Positions 36,301 through 44,233 of a stretch of 64,000 bases of DNA are shown here, piece by piece. Position 1 is the first letter of the stretch. Every line of letters starts with the position of its first letter. Origin of the DNA: JBLIRR01 sp049472395 (GTDB taxonomy: Bacteria; SZUA-182; DTGQ01; JBLIRR01); contig JBLIRR010000029.1 of assembly GCA_049472395.1 (NCBI GenBank), forward strand, positions 1 through 64,000, read 5' to 3'. The translations under genes and the position numbers were made by a program. The notes below the pieces were generated by a model. That model did not search any database and had not been told where the DNA came from. It worked only from the letters and a program-made list of their open reading frames with translations.

Positions 36301-39300
36301 TGTCATCTTTAGTTCACTTCCAACAACCTTGCCTGAGATAATTGCTATATGAGGATCACCAACTGTTGCGGATATAGATATCTGTTCATCTGCGGATATA
36401 GATATCTGTTCATCTTCCGCGCAAACCAGGATATCTCCTTTCTTTTCAATAGAAATGTAGTAACTTTTCTTCCCATCATCAGGTTCTGTGACTGTTCCGT
36501 CAATTAGGCGGCCTTCCTCTTTATCAGCTTTGTATACGAAAGCAATGGTAAAATCTCCCTCAAAAAGTCTGTGTTCACCAGAATTGGGAATAGTAAGAGA
36601 GGTATTGTTAAATCGTATTACTGGCAGTCCATTTATCCCATCTACAATATATTCTGGTTGGAGAGATACTGTGTTTTGGATAGACGAAATACCTTGTAAA
36701 CTTAAATCATTCCATTGTTCGACGGTGTTTGTTTTTTCATTTCTTATGACACTCCGTGCGTCACTTGCATCCAAATGGAGAGAAGGTTTTTCTATAGAGC
36801 TTACTGATGATAAGGCAATCCCCCATTTACTCGATAAATGCTCCTCCAACTTCTCTTTTCTACTCCCTGATAATACTGAATCAAGCATGATAATCTCTCC
36901 GATATGGCATGTTGCTGTAATGCCTGCGCCAGGCCCAATTATAAGTGATTCTTGGTTGAAAGATATATCTGCGTTTACGAGTATTCTAGAATTATGCAAC
37001 ACGCCATCAATAAATAAATTAAGCGTGCCTGTTTCTTTATCCCTGGTAAGAATTGCCATATGAGGAATCTCTGATGTTGACTCTATGGTAATAGTATCAT
37101 TATTTATACGTGTAGTTAAATCTCCCTTCCCATTAAATGACAACCCAAAGTTATCCTTATTTGGATCAGCTCCTGCCACCAAATTATTCTGCTCCTCGCC
37201 ATTATTTGATTCCCCTGCTTTATATATAATGACAATAGTAAAATCATCATGAAGGATTGATTTTTTTATCTTTAACTGTGCTCCATTCTCAAATCTTAAA
37301 AACGCATGTCCGCTTTTCTCTATTGTTATAAACCTTGGTTCAGAACCTGCTTCGTGCATTGCATCATTATTATTGCGGCTAAGATCCTTCCATAATGTTA
37401 TTGGGGTTTCATTATCAGGGCACTTGTCATCTCCGGCTATATTGTAAGCATCCAGATGCAGAACAGGAAGTTTTACACGGCCGATATGGAGCAGTTCAAT
37501 AAGTTTATTCCTGTATGGATTATAGTTATCCGAATTATCCTGCGCACTATTTCTTAATTCATGTAAGAAATTATGATAGGTATCAGTGAAAAGACTCATT
37601 TGATCTGAGTCAAATTCCCTTATGGTATATGATATATAAGCCGGTGTTTCTGTTTCTATGGTATTATATACTAATTCCTTAAATTTACTATTACCAAAGC
37701 GTCCTGCTTTCTTCGGAATAATAAAAGTCAGCTTATATGAATAGGGATCTGGCTGATAGTCTTCTTCAATTTTTTCCGAACAGATAAACTCTAATGGAAG
37801 GAAACCATCAGGTCGCAGGAGAATATGCTCAAGAATATGAAAGTTATCCTGTTCGTTTTTATCAGCGGAATTTTTTATATAGACATCAAGTCCTAATTTT
37901 GAGGAGAGTATGTCCTTAAGACCATTGATATTATACCCTCCTACATCTTCTGCAAAATAATTATATGCTCTATTTCTATTTCTGCTCAGCCTGGGATAAT
38001 TTTCCAAAAAATCTGCTTTAGCTTTCAAAAAATATGGTTTTTTCTCTTCCGGATCAAGGTCTATGAGCATATTATATTTATAGCCAAACAATGCATAATC
38101 AGCAAATTTCTCATTAAATTGAGCTAAAAGATGGTTTAAAATTCTATTTTTCCGTATAAAGGCATTTTCATTAGCATGTATACCTTCATTTTGATCATCT
38201 TCTATAAATTCGTAACCTTCTTCTATCTCAGGGAAATCTTCTTTCCATATGGATTCAGGAGGCAGTTGTGAGAAATACGTTTTAAGGATATCTTCCTTGT
38301 TTTGTCGAAAGGAAAAAATATCCTTAAAGCTATCAAGCTGTTTAAGATAATTAATGAGTATTTGTTCAAAAAATAATAAATACGCTCTTAACTGTTTTGC
38401 CTGTGCTCTCCTTCTATCATTAGCTGCAGAAGGAAGTCCGGTTTCGCTGATCCCGAAATTGGCCGGCAGCTTATATGCGAGTGGGTCATACGCGGTTAAA
38501 TTTGAATATTCACCCAAAGATTCTTCTATATCCATTGCCGGATCATCAAATATCTCTGTTCTGCTTTGCTCTTTTAATTTTTCAACTTTGTCTGTTACCT
38601 GATTTGCGCTCACGGGACACATGGTTTCATCTTTGAACACACGTATTCTTGTGCTATTAAAATCCTCTAATAACAAAGCCTTTGTATCATCCAGCACGAG
38701 CGCCCATTCTTTTTTCTCTGTAAGCTCAGGGTGTGGTTTGTTTGAAATAAACAAATTTTTCACATCCTTCACCTCTTCATGAGCCATTATGATACGAAGC
38801 AGGTCAGAAGTATGCAGCTCTCTTCTTTTTTCTCCACTGCCAAGCTCATCATCATCAATAAATCCGTTCTCAAGCTGGGGACCGTTGAATATTTCTTCTA
38901 TTGATTTGCCCTTTTGGAACATCTTTTTTAGGCTATATTGTTTAATACGGGGCGAGATAAAACTCTCAAGATCAAAATATATTTTAGCCATCACTTCATC
39001 GGCATCGGCATCCTCATCGATCCTAATATCAGAAAACAGGGAAATAGTCTCCTGCTCCATAATATTAATCTTTACAAATTCTTCGCATATATTTCTATGA
39101 TTATGAAGTATTTCTTTTACCTTACGCGTAAATGCCTCATTATCTTGTAGATAAACTATATTTTCATCTTTTATATCTTCATCTCTCTCAATATATACTC
39201 TATATAATCCGTTTAATGTAACTTTTTGAGAACCTGTCGCATAATCATATACTAGGGCATTGTTATCTTTATCGTAATAGAGAGTTGGCTTGGTATCTAT

Positions 39301-39624
39301 AGCAGGAGTGAGCCAGGCGTTTTTCACACCGGGAATATCAATTAAGAGCTTTCTATAATCATTGATAGTGACGGGATTAACGGTTAATATTTCTCTCGGG
39401 GAGAAAAATTGTTGTCGTGTTCCCTCTTGTGAATTATCGGTAAGGATATTGTCTATGGGGAGGGATAACCGTGTTTCTAAATCTGTGATTGCAAAACAAA
39501 GCGTTTCAAAGATTGTAACACCCGGATCATGAACATTATAATCTGTCCATATATGACCGGTCATTGTCTGCAGGTATTTTAATCCCTCTTCTCGAAGTAT
39601 TTCCCAATTGATTGTATTGTCCAT
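33331..39624 (-). CDS. giant Afp12-like baseplate protein with five LamG-like domains
   Basis: 2097 residues. The N-terminus has GHIWTDYNVHDPGVTIFETL (about 20-39), the shared start of Afp11/12-type baseplate proteins. Residues to about 720 are the structural part. From about 720 on there are five LamG/concanavalin-like domains, each opening with L-HLDA and closing with L-KW (for example EEYLSIKWNIDIS). Their openings fall near 37450, 36780, 36050, 35225 and 34500. Inside the fifth, two copies of a W-x2-L-x3-G(Y/F)ID-x2-GNVL module are inserted. LamG domains often bind glycans or proteins, so the baseplate may carry receptor binding. A normal Afp12 is near 1000 residues, so this is about twice the size. 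It sits between the long fibre gene and the tape measure. Confidence 0.85.
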   Translation of the reverse strand: MDNTINWEILREEGLKYLQTMTGHIWTDYNVHDPGVTIFETLCFAITDLETRLSLPIDNILTDNSQEGTRQQFFSPREILTVNPVTINDYRKLLIDIPGVKNAWLTPAIDTKPTLYYDKDNNALVYDYATGSQKVTLNGLYRVYIERDEDIKDENIVYLQDNEAFTRKVKEILHNHRNICEEFVKINIMEQETISLFSDIRIDEDADADEVMAKIYFDLESFISPRIKQYSLKKMFQKGKSIEEIFNGPQLENGFIDDDELGSGEKRRELHTSDLLRIIMAHEEVKDVKNLFISNKPHPELTEKKEWALVLDDTKALLLEDFNSTRIRVFKDETMCPVSANQVTDKVEKLKEQSRTEIFDDPAMDIEESLGEYSNLTAYDPLAYKLPANFGISETGLPSAANDRRRAQAKQLRAYLLFFEQILINYLKQLDSFKDIFSFRQNKEDILKTYFSQLPPESIWKEDFPEIEEGYEFIEDDQNEGIHANENAFIRKNRILNHLLAQFNEKFADYALFGYKYNMLIDLDPEEKKPYFLKAKADFLENYPRLSRNRNRAYNYFAEDVGGYNINGLKDILSSKLGLDVYIKNSADKNEQDNFHILEHILLRPDGFLPLEFICSEKIEEDYQPDPYSYKLTFIIPKKAGRFGNSKFKELVYNTIETETPAYISYTIREFDSDQMSLFTDTYHNFLHELRNSAQDNSDNYNPYRNKLIELLHIGRVKLPVLHLDAYNIAGDDKCPDNETPITLWKDLSRNNNDAMHEAGSEPRFITIEKSGHAFLRFENGAQLKIKKSILHDDFTIVIIYKAGESNNGEEQNNLVAGADPNKDNFGLSFNGKGDLTTRINNDTITIESTSEIPHMAILTRDKETGTLNLFIDGVLHNSRILVNADISFNQESLIIGPGAGITATCHIGEIIMLDSVLSGSRKEKLEEHLSSKWGIALSSVSSIEKPSLHLDASDARSVIRNEKTNTVEQWNDLSLQGISSIQNTVSLQPEYIVDGINGLPVIRFNNTSLTIPNSGEHRLFEGDFTIAFVYKADKEEGRLIDGTVTEPDDGKKSYYISIEKKGDILVCAEDEQISISADEQISISATVGDPHIAIISGKVVGSELKMTIYRDGKSFNSTTFSDSEAFSKGPDNLLIGQSRTREYDFIGDIGEIVIYNNALSIWKRQRLEEYLSIKWNIDISGINYIATPVLHLDASRQASVMDEEGPIIDKDSRVSQWVDLSYYGNNALQQSIYRRPAYTVDGINGLGAVTFTQEKINDSDFYEDSLNINRIIQDDFTIMVVFKPDVNFYLRQDSLGQDSDLDLNVNESTKWTEGAALIDADCSGLYNDFGLSIGQSEGKMVVMGGIGDRLTEDHTIKTRDLNFDNTHMIIFTRLKSTGEVKIYADGLLHAEADLRDGVILNDSRTIKIGAFNSEGIPFHGSIGEIILFDTHLTEGKRQQIEKYLSTKWRVPLTSLPIDITHCSLHLDAADTKSITKDSDNRVSEWYDVNDISEVVALQQILESQPLYSGESINGMAGIRFNNSFMNVTPDTTSYDDFTIAIVYKALSPGNIHPDWEYGAGIIDGYVEEYTLNHFGISINRNNMLTARIGINSIASSSLLDFPHIAIISRKRIDGEVKIYLDGLLVSTGNDFAPGASLNDSLELTIGAIHIPSDNPVSKGYFHGDIGEIVLLNEVIDTEARQYLEKYLSMKWRIDISGINAIVKPVLHLDASKIATVIKDDADNKISKWLDINGHNYDAVQADLDNQPIYRPDAYNGLGVVHFDSNYKNYLTLPRVVKDDFTVIVIYKTDTDLEISEYMPVSRDAFISIAGIDEPLSQTIWEELNNNGFIDDNGNVLSTFTPIEEGFTLDLNTTILDNARIEIESRIIAIVSESNDALRPVPQDAFTSIGGINETLSHALWNELKENGYIDGDGNVLPKFTLDTQDFSLVVNMENIIESAIINVLLTQNWFEGVGLFDGNCSGDPIDISKRDFGMLIGKEGTLIAGIGVIGESDYKIEANSSFGRMHIGIFTRKKDTGLVKLYVDKANPVQARFARNMSIKDSQRFTIGAVNTGGNYFKGDIAEIIVLDRVLSDDEIAKMQNYLSIKWGLDLNEALI
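36368..36415 (-). repeat. exact 24-bp tandem duplication
   Basis: Two identical 24-bp units (36368-36391 and 36392-36415) encode a repeated ISADEQIS segment within the second LamG-like domain. Perfect identity points to a recent slippage event. Confidence 0.9.
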
Positions 39625-39651
39625 TGTGATTTCCCAAATTTAATATATTTT

Positions 39652-42600
39652 TTATGCTCCGAAATAAGAAACTTTTACTGTAATCTCTTCTGCGGATGTA
39701 TTTTGAATTGTTAAATCAGCAGTATCATAATAAATATTAAAGGTTCCCCCATCTTGTTGGTCTGCCATTTCATCCCCCGATATCTTCGTAATCATATCTG
39801 TCCCATGGATTGCAAAAATCCCGGCTAGTGCGCTGCTCTCCGTGGTAATATGCACCATCAACATCCCCCTGGAATCGGCAGTCAATGTAATATCCCTCAC
39901 AACACTGGTATCAACTGCTTCAACTGAAATGTCTGTAAGTGCTTGTAAGTTTGCTTTGGCGGCTAAGGCAGTATCCATGGCTGCTTGATCTGCCTTGGTA
40001 GCTAAGGCCGTTTCCATTGCTGTTTGATCCGCCTTTTCAGCTAATGCTGCATCCATTGTTGTTGTATCTGCCTTTGTCGCTAAAGCACTATCCATTGCTG
40101 ACTGATCCGCCTTGGCAGCTAATGCGGTTTCCATGGCCGCTTGATCCGCCTTAGCAGCTAATGCGGTTTCCATTACTGTTATATCTGCTTTGGTAGCCAA
40201 TGCAGTATCCATCGCTGTTTGGTCTACTTTGGTAGCCAATGCTGATTCCATCGCCGCTTGATCCGCCTTTTCAGCTAATGCTGTTTCCATTACTGTTATA
40301 TCTGCTTTGGTAGCCAATGCAGTATCCATCGCTGTTTGGTCTACTTTGGTAGCCAATGCTGATTCCATCGCTGCTTGATCCGCCTTTTCAGCTAATGCTG
40401 TATCCATTACTGTTATATCTGCCTTAGTGGCTAAGGCGCTGTCCATTGCCGTTTGATCTGCTTTAGCGGCTAAAGCCGTCTCCATTGCTGTTTCATCTGC
40501 CTTGGTAGCTAAGGCCGCCTCCATTGTCGCTTGATCTGCCTTGGCAGCCAAAGCCGTTTCCATTGCCGTTTGATCCGCCTTTTCAGCTAGTGCTGCATCC
40601 ATCGTTGCTTGATCTGCTTTAACAGCAAGTCCGTTATCAACATAAGTCTTTACTGCCTTTTGTGTTGGCAGTAGTGCATTACTGTTTTCATCTAAGGTTT
40701 CATTGTTGGAAATATTATTTATTTCTATATCAGAACCACCAAAACGTAAATTCCCATCTATAGTAATTGTATTGGTCCTTATTATGCCTTTGCTAAATAC
40801 GTTATTTTCTTCATTGATTACTAAATCATTATGTGCATCTGATACGGTTATCTGCGTGATATCCTGTTTTGTAATACTAAAGTTATCTTTATACTCAGCA
40901 GCAAGTTCTTCCCAGAAAGCAAGAAGCTCATCGACTGTCCCTGATTTATTCGCCGGGTATTTGATAGTCATTATTTTGAGATCATCAATTGAAATATCAA
41001 AAGTATTATTTCCCGCATCTTGAGATTGAATAACAACTCTTGGTGTATCATTTTGAGAGTCAAAATATCGAACGCAAATTCCATCAACACCCTGTGTTGT
41101 CGTATTGTATTCCTTAATGACTGCCACTAGAGTTTCTAGAGTTTCTTCCTGTTCTACTGCTATTTCACCAGCGGTCCCACGATCAGGGATATCAAAACCA
41201 TGCGTGTCTGTATCCGCCTCCATAACATCCTGCCATGCCGCAAGAAGATTGGATACAGTTCGATTATCCGGATTTATTGGGTAGTTGATGGTTAATAATG
41301 TAGTATCAAAAATGAACGTAAAATTGTCACCACTCTCCTGCAATCTCACTGTCGCTTCTACCATGGGATCACTTGTAAATGTTACAGAAAAACCCGCAAT
41401 ATCTGTTTGGCTATGGCTTCCATCTGTGGGAGTTAAGGATTTCTCCTGGACTACATTGATAGCTGTAGTATCCTGTGTCTCTTTAATATCCCATCCATAG
41501 GTATCATTACCGAATGCCTTCCATTTTTTCCACGCATTATAAACATCTTGAGGTGTCTTCTCTATTTTACCAAGAGTAATCTCAATAGTATAAAGAGAAA
41601 CAGAGAATTGAATTTTTTCATCTGAACTTGGAGCTGCTGCTTTTATGGTTACTTCAGGCAGTTGATACATCTCTGAAGGACCTATATTAATTATTCTCAG
41701 CTCCCCTGTTTCATATTCTCTGACCACTTCATTTGTAAGAGTAAGGGATTCAGACGCATCATCAATCAGCCATTCTTTATCTCCTGTCTGTTGGATCTCA
41801 AAATATTGAGCCTCAATTTCATTATCCTGTTTCCATTTATCCCAATCCCTAAGGAGATTCTCAACAGTGCGAAATGTACTATCATCAGGGTACATAATTG
41901 TTAATGTAATGCCGCTGATTATAAAATTAAACTTACTATTCGTTATATCATCATTTGCGCTGATAATTATTTGAGGTGTTTCAGACCCAAATCCCGTATA
42001 TACTATTCGAATTCCATTATCGGGAATTCTGAATTCTTTGAATACTACCCCCGAGGAATATAATCCTATTTCTGTATCCCTTATCTTCCATGAACCCACT
42101 CCTACTTTTCTGAATGAAAAACCCTCGGCGATTTCAGGATTATTTTTTTGAAAGACATTCCAGTCACTTATTAAATAGGCTATATCCGAAGTATCATCAT
42201 AAGTAACTGTTACTTCTTTATCATCACTGATGGTTATATCAAAATGGCCCTCTCCTGCGTTTACGGTTCCTTTGAATATGGTAATTTTTGGCGAGATGTC
42301 CGCGGCTCCCTCAAATGATGCATATATCTTCGTACTTCCCAGAACTGCATTATTAAGGGCATTAAATAAACCATTAATACTAAACGTCCCTTCACTTTCA
42401 AAATTTTTGACAGTTGCATTATTAGCAGTGAGAGAATCAAGCTCAATTGACTGTATATTGAGACTATTGACTGTAAGATTATCAATGATCGTTAGATTTT
42501 CAATAGTTGTATTTCCTAGTTGAGCAGTATCCAATGCAGTAAAGGTGCCGCTCACACGTGCGCCGTTCTCAGCTTCTAACTCTTCCCCACTCACTATAGC

Positions 42601-43752
42601 GCCTGCTTGAGCGTGCAGGGCTTCGTCGGTAACAACAATTCCTTTATTCGCATACACTACACCATGCGCTGTGATACTTCCATCACTGTCATTCCCAAGA
42701 ATAACCTGACCATTAGCATTTAAGGGTGAATCAATAACGGATAATCCTTCCTGTGCCGTTAACAGACCTGTTTCTATGCTTCCTCCATTTCTTACCGTTA
42801 ATCCATCCTCCGCTTTTAACTCTGCTCCGTTTACCAAAGCTCCTTTAATAGCCTTTAACACACCATTAATAGTGACATCACCATCTGTATCATTCCCAAG
42901 AACAACTTGCCCATTAGCATTCAGAGATGAATCAATAACAGAGACTCCTTCCTCTGCGGTTAATTCTGCTCCCTTCACTACAATTCCTTGTTTTGCTTCC
43001 AGGATTCCTGTTTCAATCACGATCCCATCATTTACTATTACCCCATTCTTAGCATCGAGCGCTAATCCGCTGACTTCGGCTCCGGCTTGAGCTTTTAAAG
43101 TCCCACTTTGTATTGTAGCTCCATTATTTACTGTTAATCCATTCTCTGCTTTTAGCTCTGCTCCATTAACTGTCGCTCCCATCGTGGCTTCTAACTTTGC
43201 ACCATTGACTGTCGCACCTGTTGTTACTTCTAATTTGCCACCAATAGATACATCACTTTTCAAGTTCACAGTACCATCTACCGCAAGTTTATATGAATCA
43301 GGATCATCAGTGCCAATACCCATATTTCCATTTGATTCTATAACCAACGAAGCATTTCCTGATGTATCATCTACTCTTAAGGCATTGTCAGCATCCGGAA
43401 TTATATGAAGCGTGGCCTGGGGATCATCATTATTTATGCCAATGGCTCTATCTTCCCGTTTCATGAATAGTCTACTTGAGTTATTTGATGAAAAATTAAG
43501 GCCGTTTCGTTCCCCGTCTTCTGATTGGGCATTGATTCTCCAGGTAGGGGTATCTTTGCTGCTGCTAAAATCAAGAAATCTTCTGTTTAGACCTTGTTCG
43601 ATGATTTCCATTGGTTTGCCTTTTTCCGAGGCACCAATACCATCTTCCGCAATATTTATCATAGAATCAATGAGATCTGCAAAATCATCCTGGGTAGGTT
43701 TATTTCCAGTAGCAAACAGATCATATAATTCCTCTCTTTTTTTACTCGGCAT
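39652..43752 (-). CDS. long tail-fibre protein of the eCIS
   Basis: 1366 residues. The N-terminus KREELYDLFATGNKPTQDDF matches the first 30 residues of the shorter fibre at 44234-45994, marking the particle-attachment end. It is followed by GINNDDPQATLHI and LAVDGTVNL, typical fibre shaft segments. Residues 150-500 are repetitive (NGAELKAENGLTVNNGATI type). Five copies of a roughly 100-residue module (DxxFDISI--LTIKYP--RTVxxLLxxW) occupy about 500-960. A shaft segment LPTQKAVKTYVDNGL precedes about 18 tandem 13-residue coiled-coil repeats (residues about 1035-1275). The last 90 residues form a small tip domain. It probably acts as host-recognition fibre. Confidence 0.82.
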   Translation of the reverse strand: MPSKKREELYDLFATGNKPTQDDFADLIDSMINIAEDGIGASEKGKPMEIIEQGLNRRFLDFSSSKDTPTWRINAQSEDGERNGLNFSSNNSSRLFMKREDRAIGINNDDPQATLHIIPDADNALRVDDTSGNASLVIESNGNMGIGTDDPDSYKLAVDGTVNLKSDVSIGGKLEVTTGATVNGAKLEATMGATVNGAELKAENGLTVNNGATIQSGTLKAQAGAEVSGLALDAKNGVIVNDGIVIETGILEAKQGIVVKGAELTAEEGVSVIDSSLNANGQVVLGNDTDGDVTINGVLKAIKGALVNGAELKAEDGLTVRNGGSIETGLLTAQEGLSVIDSPLNANGQVILGNDSDGSITAHGVVYANKGIVVTDEALHAQAGAIVSGEELEAENGARVSGTFTALDTAQLGNTTIENLTIIDNLTVNSLNIQSIELDSLTANNATVKNFESEGTFSINGLFNALNNAVLGSTKIYASFEGAADISPKITIFKGTVNAGEGHFDITISDDKEVTVTYDDTSDIAYLISDWNVFQKNNPEIAEGFSFRKVGVGSWKIRDTEIGLYSSGVVFKEFRIPDNGIRIVYTGFGSETPQIIISANDDITNSKFNFIISGITLTIMYPDDSTFRTVENLLRDWDKWKQDNEIEAQYFEIQQTGDKEWLIDDASESLTLTNEVVREYETGELRIINIGPSEMYQLPEVTIKAAAPSSDEKIQFSVSLYTIEITLGKIEKTPQDVYNAWKKWKAFGNDTYGWDIKETQDTTAINVVQEKSLTPTDGSHSQTDIAGFSVTFTSDPMVEATVRLQESGDNFTFIFDTTLLTINYPINPDNRTVSNLLAAWQDVMEADTDTHGFDIPDRGTAGEIAVEQEETLETLVAVIKEYNTTTQGVDGICVRYFDSQNDTPRVVIQSQDAGNNTFDISIDDLKIMTIKYPANKSGTVDELLAFWEELAAEYKDNFSITKQDITQITVSDAHNDLVINEENNVFSKGIIRTNTITIDGNLRFGGSDIEINNISNNETLDENSNALLPTQKAVKTYVDNGLAVKADQATMDAALAEKADQTAMETALAAKADQATMEAALATKADETAMETALAAKADQTAMDSALATKADITVMDTALAEKADQAAMESALATKVDQTAMDTALATKADITVMETALAEKADQAAMESALATKVDQTAMDTALATKADITVMETALAAKADQAAMETALAAKADQSAMDSALATKADTTTMDAALAEKADQTAMETALATKADQAAMDTALAAKANLQALTDISVEAVDTSVVRDITLTADSRGMLMVHITTESSALAGIFAIHGTDMITKISGDEMADQQDGGTFNIYYDTADLTIQNTSAEEITVKVSYFGA
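39930..40640 (-). repeat. tandem 13-residue (39-bp) repeats in tail fibre
   Basis: About 18 units of the pattern ALAxKADQxAMxx. Within them, a 117-bp block (three units) at 40178-40294 recurs almost exactly at 40295-40411, with only a couple of base changes, so part of the array duplicated recently. The heptad-like alanine pattern suggests a trimeric coiled-coil shaft. Confidence 0.9.
40860..42260 (-). repeat. five copies of the ~100-residue fibre/baseplate module
   Basis: Each copy has a strand hairpin (for example FNFIISGITLTIMYP), a helix (RTVENLLRDWDKWK), a GF-IxxxGxxxW turn, and G-IRIxYxG. The same module appears six more times in the baseplate protein at 49050-51060. Confidence 0.8.
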
Positions 43753-43852
43753 AGTTATTCTCCATTTGTCTGATTTGTTAATCAGCCATTCTAATTTTGA
43801 CAGTTATTTCAACATGTGATTCGTCTAAAAGTAGAATCGCAGTTTGTTACTC

Positions 43853-44221
43853 CTATTTTTTTTCATAATCAATATCAACAACTTCCGATCTTGCTTTCTG
43901 GCGCTCTGTAAGCAGGGCTTGATATTCCTCGTCTGTCAGCGAAGTTGCTATTTCCATTTCCAGTTGTTCTCTGTGCCTGGTAATTTTCCAATCAGTCCCT
44001 CTTAGAATACTCCTGTTCTTTCTATTTTTTTCTTCCTGAATTTCTTCAGGACTCAATTCCGCTTCGATGAACGTGCCATCAACATAAGCTTTTCCAAGTA
44101 TTGTGAAGTCATCCTCAACACCCTCCACTTTCACCTGCGCCTCATTTTTATCGAAATAGTCTTCATTTACACGGACATCACTTACTCCAACACATATATT
44201 ATCCTTTAACTGTGCATACAT
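43853..44221 (-). CDS. tail-fibre assembly/chaperone-like small protein
   Basis: 122 residues. The C-terminal half reads RGTDWKITRHREQLEM then TSLTDEEYQALLTERQKAR, the pattern of phage tail-fibre assembly or DUF4376-like proteins (R-x-DW, RH-x-E, LT-x-EEY). The N-terminal half is a short beta-rich domain (MYAQLKDNICVGVSDV). It lies between the two fibre genes: it starts 13 bp after the short fibre stop and ends 100 bp before the long fibre start. It probably folds or attaches one of the fibres. I am confident it belongs to the fibre cassette, less so of its exact role. Confidence 0.65.
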   Translation of the reverse strand: MYAQLKDNICVGVSDVRVNEDYFDKNEAQVKVEGVEDDFTILGKAYVDGTFIEAELSPEEIQEEKNRKNRSILRGTDWKITRHREQLEMEIATSLTDEEYQALLTERQKARSEVVDIDYEKK

Positions 44222-44233
44222 TTTATCTCTTCC

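Noticed and set aside
33680..37063. Plus-strand ORFs opposite the LamG-like baseplate gene
   Set aside because: They are antisense shadows with serine/leucine/proline-rich composition and no supported starts.
39930..40640. CRISPR array
   Set aside because: The 39-bp periodicity is coding, in frame, without variable spacers.
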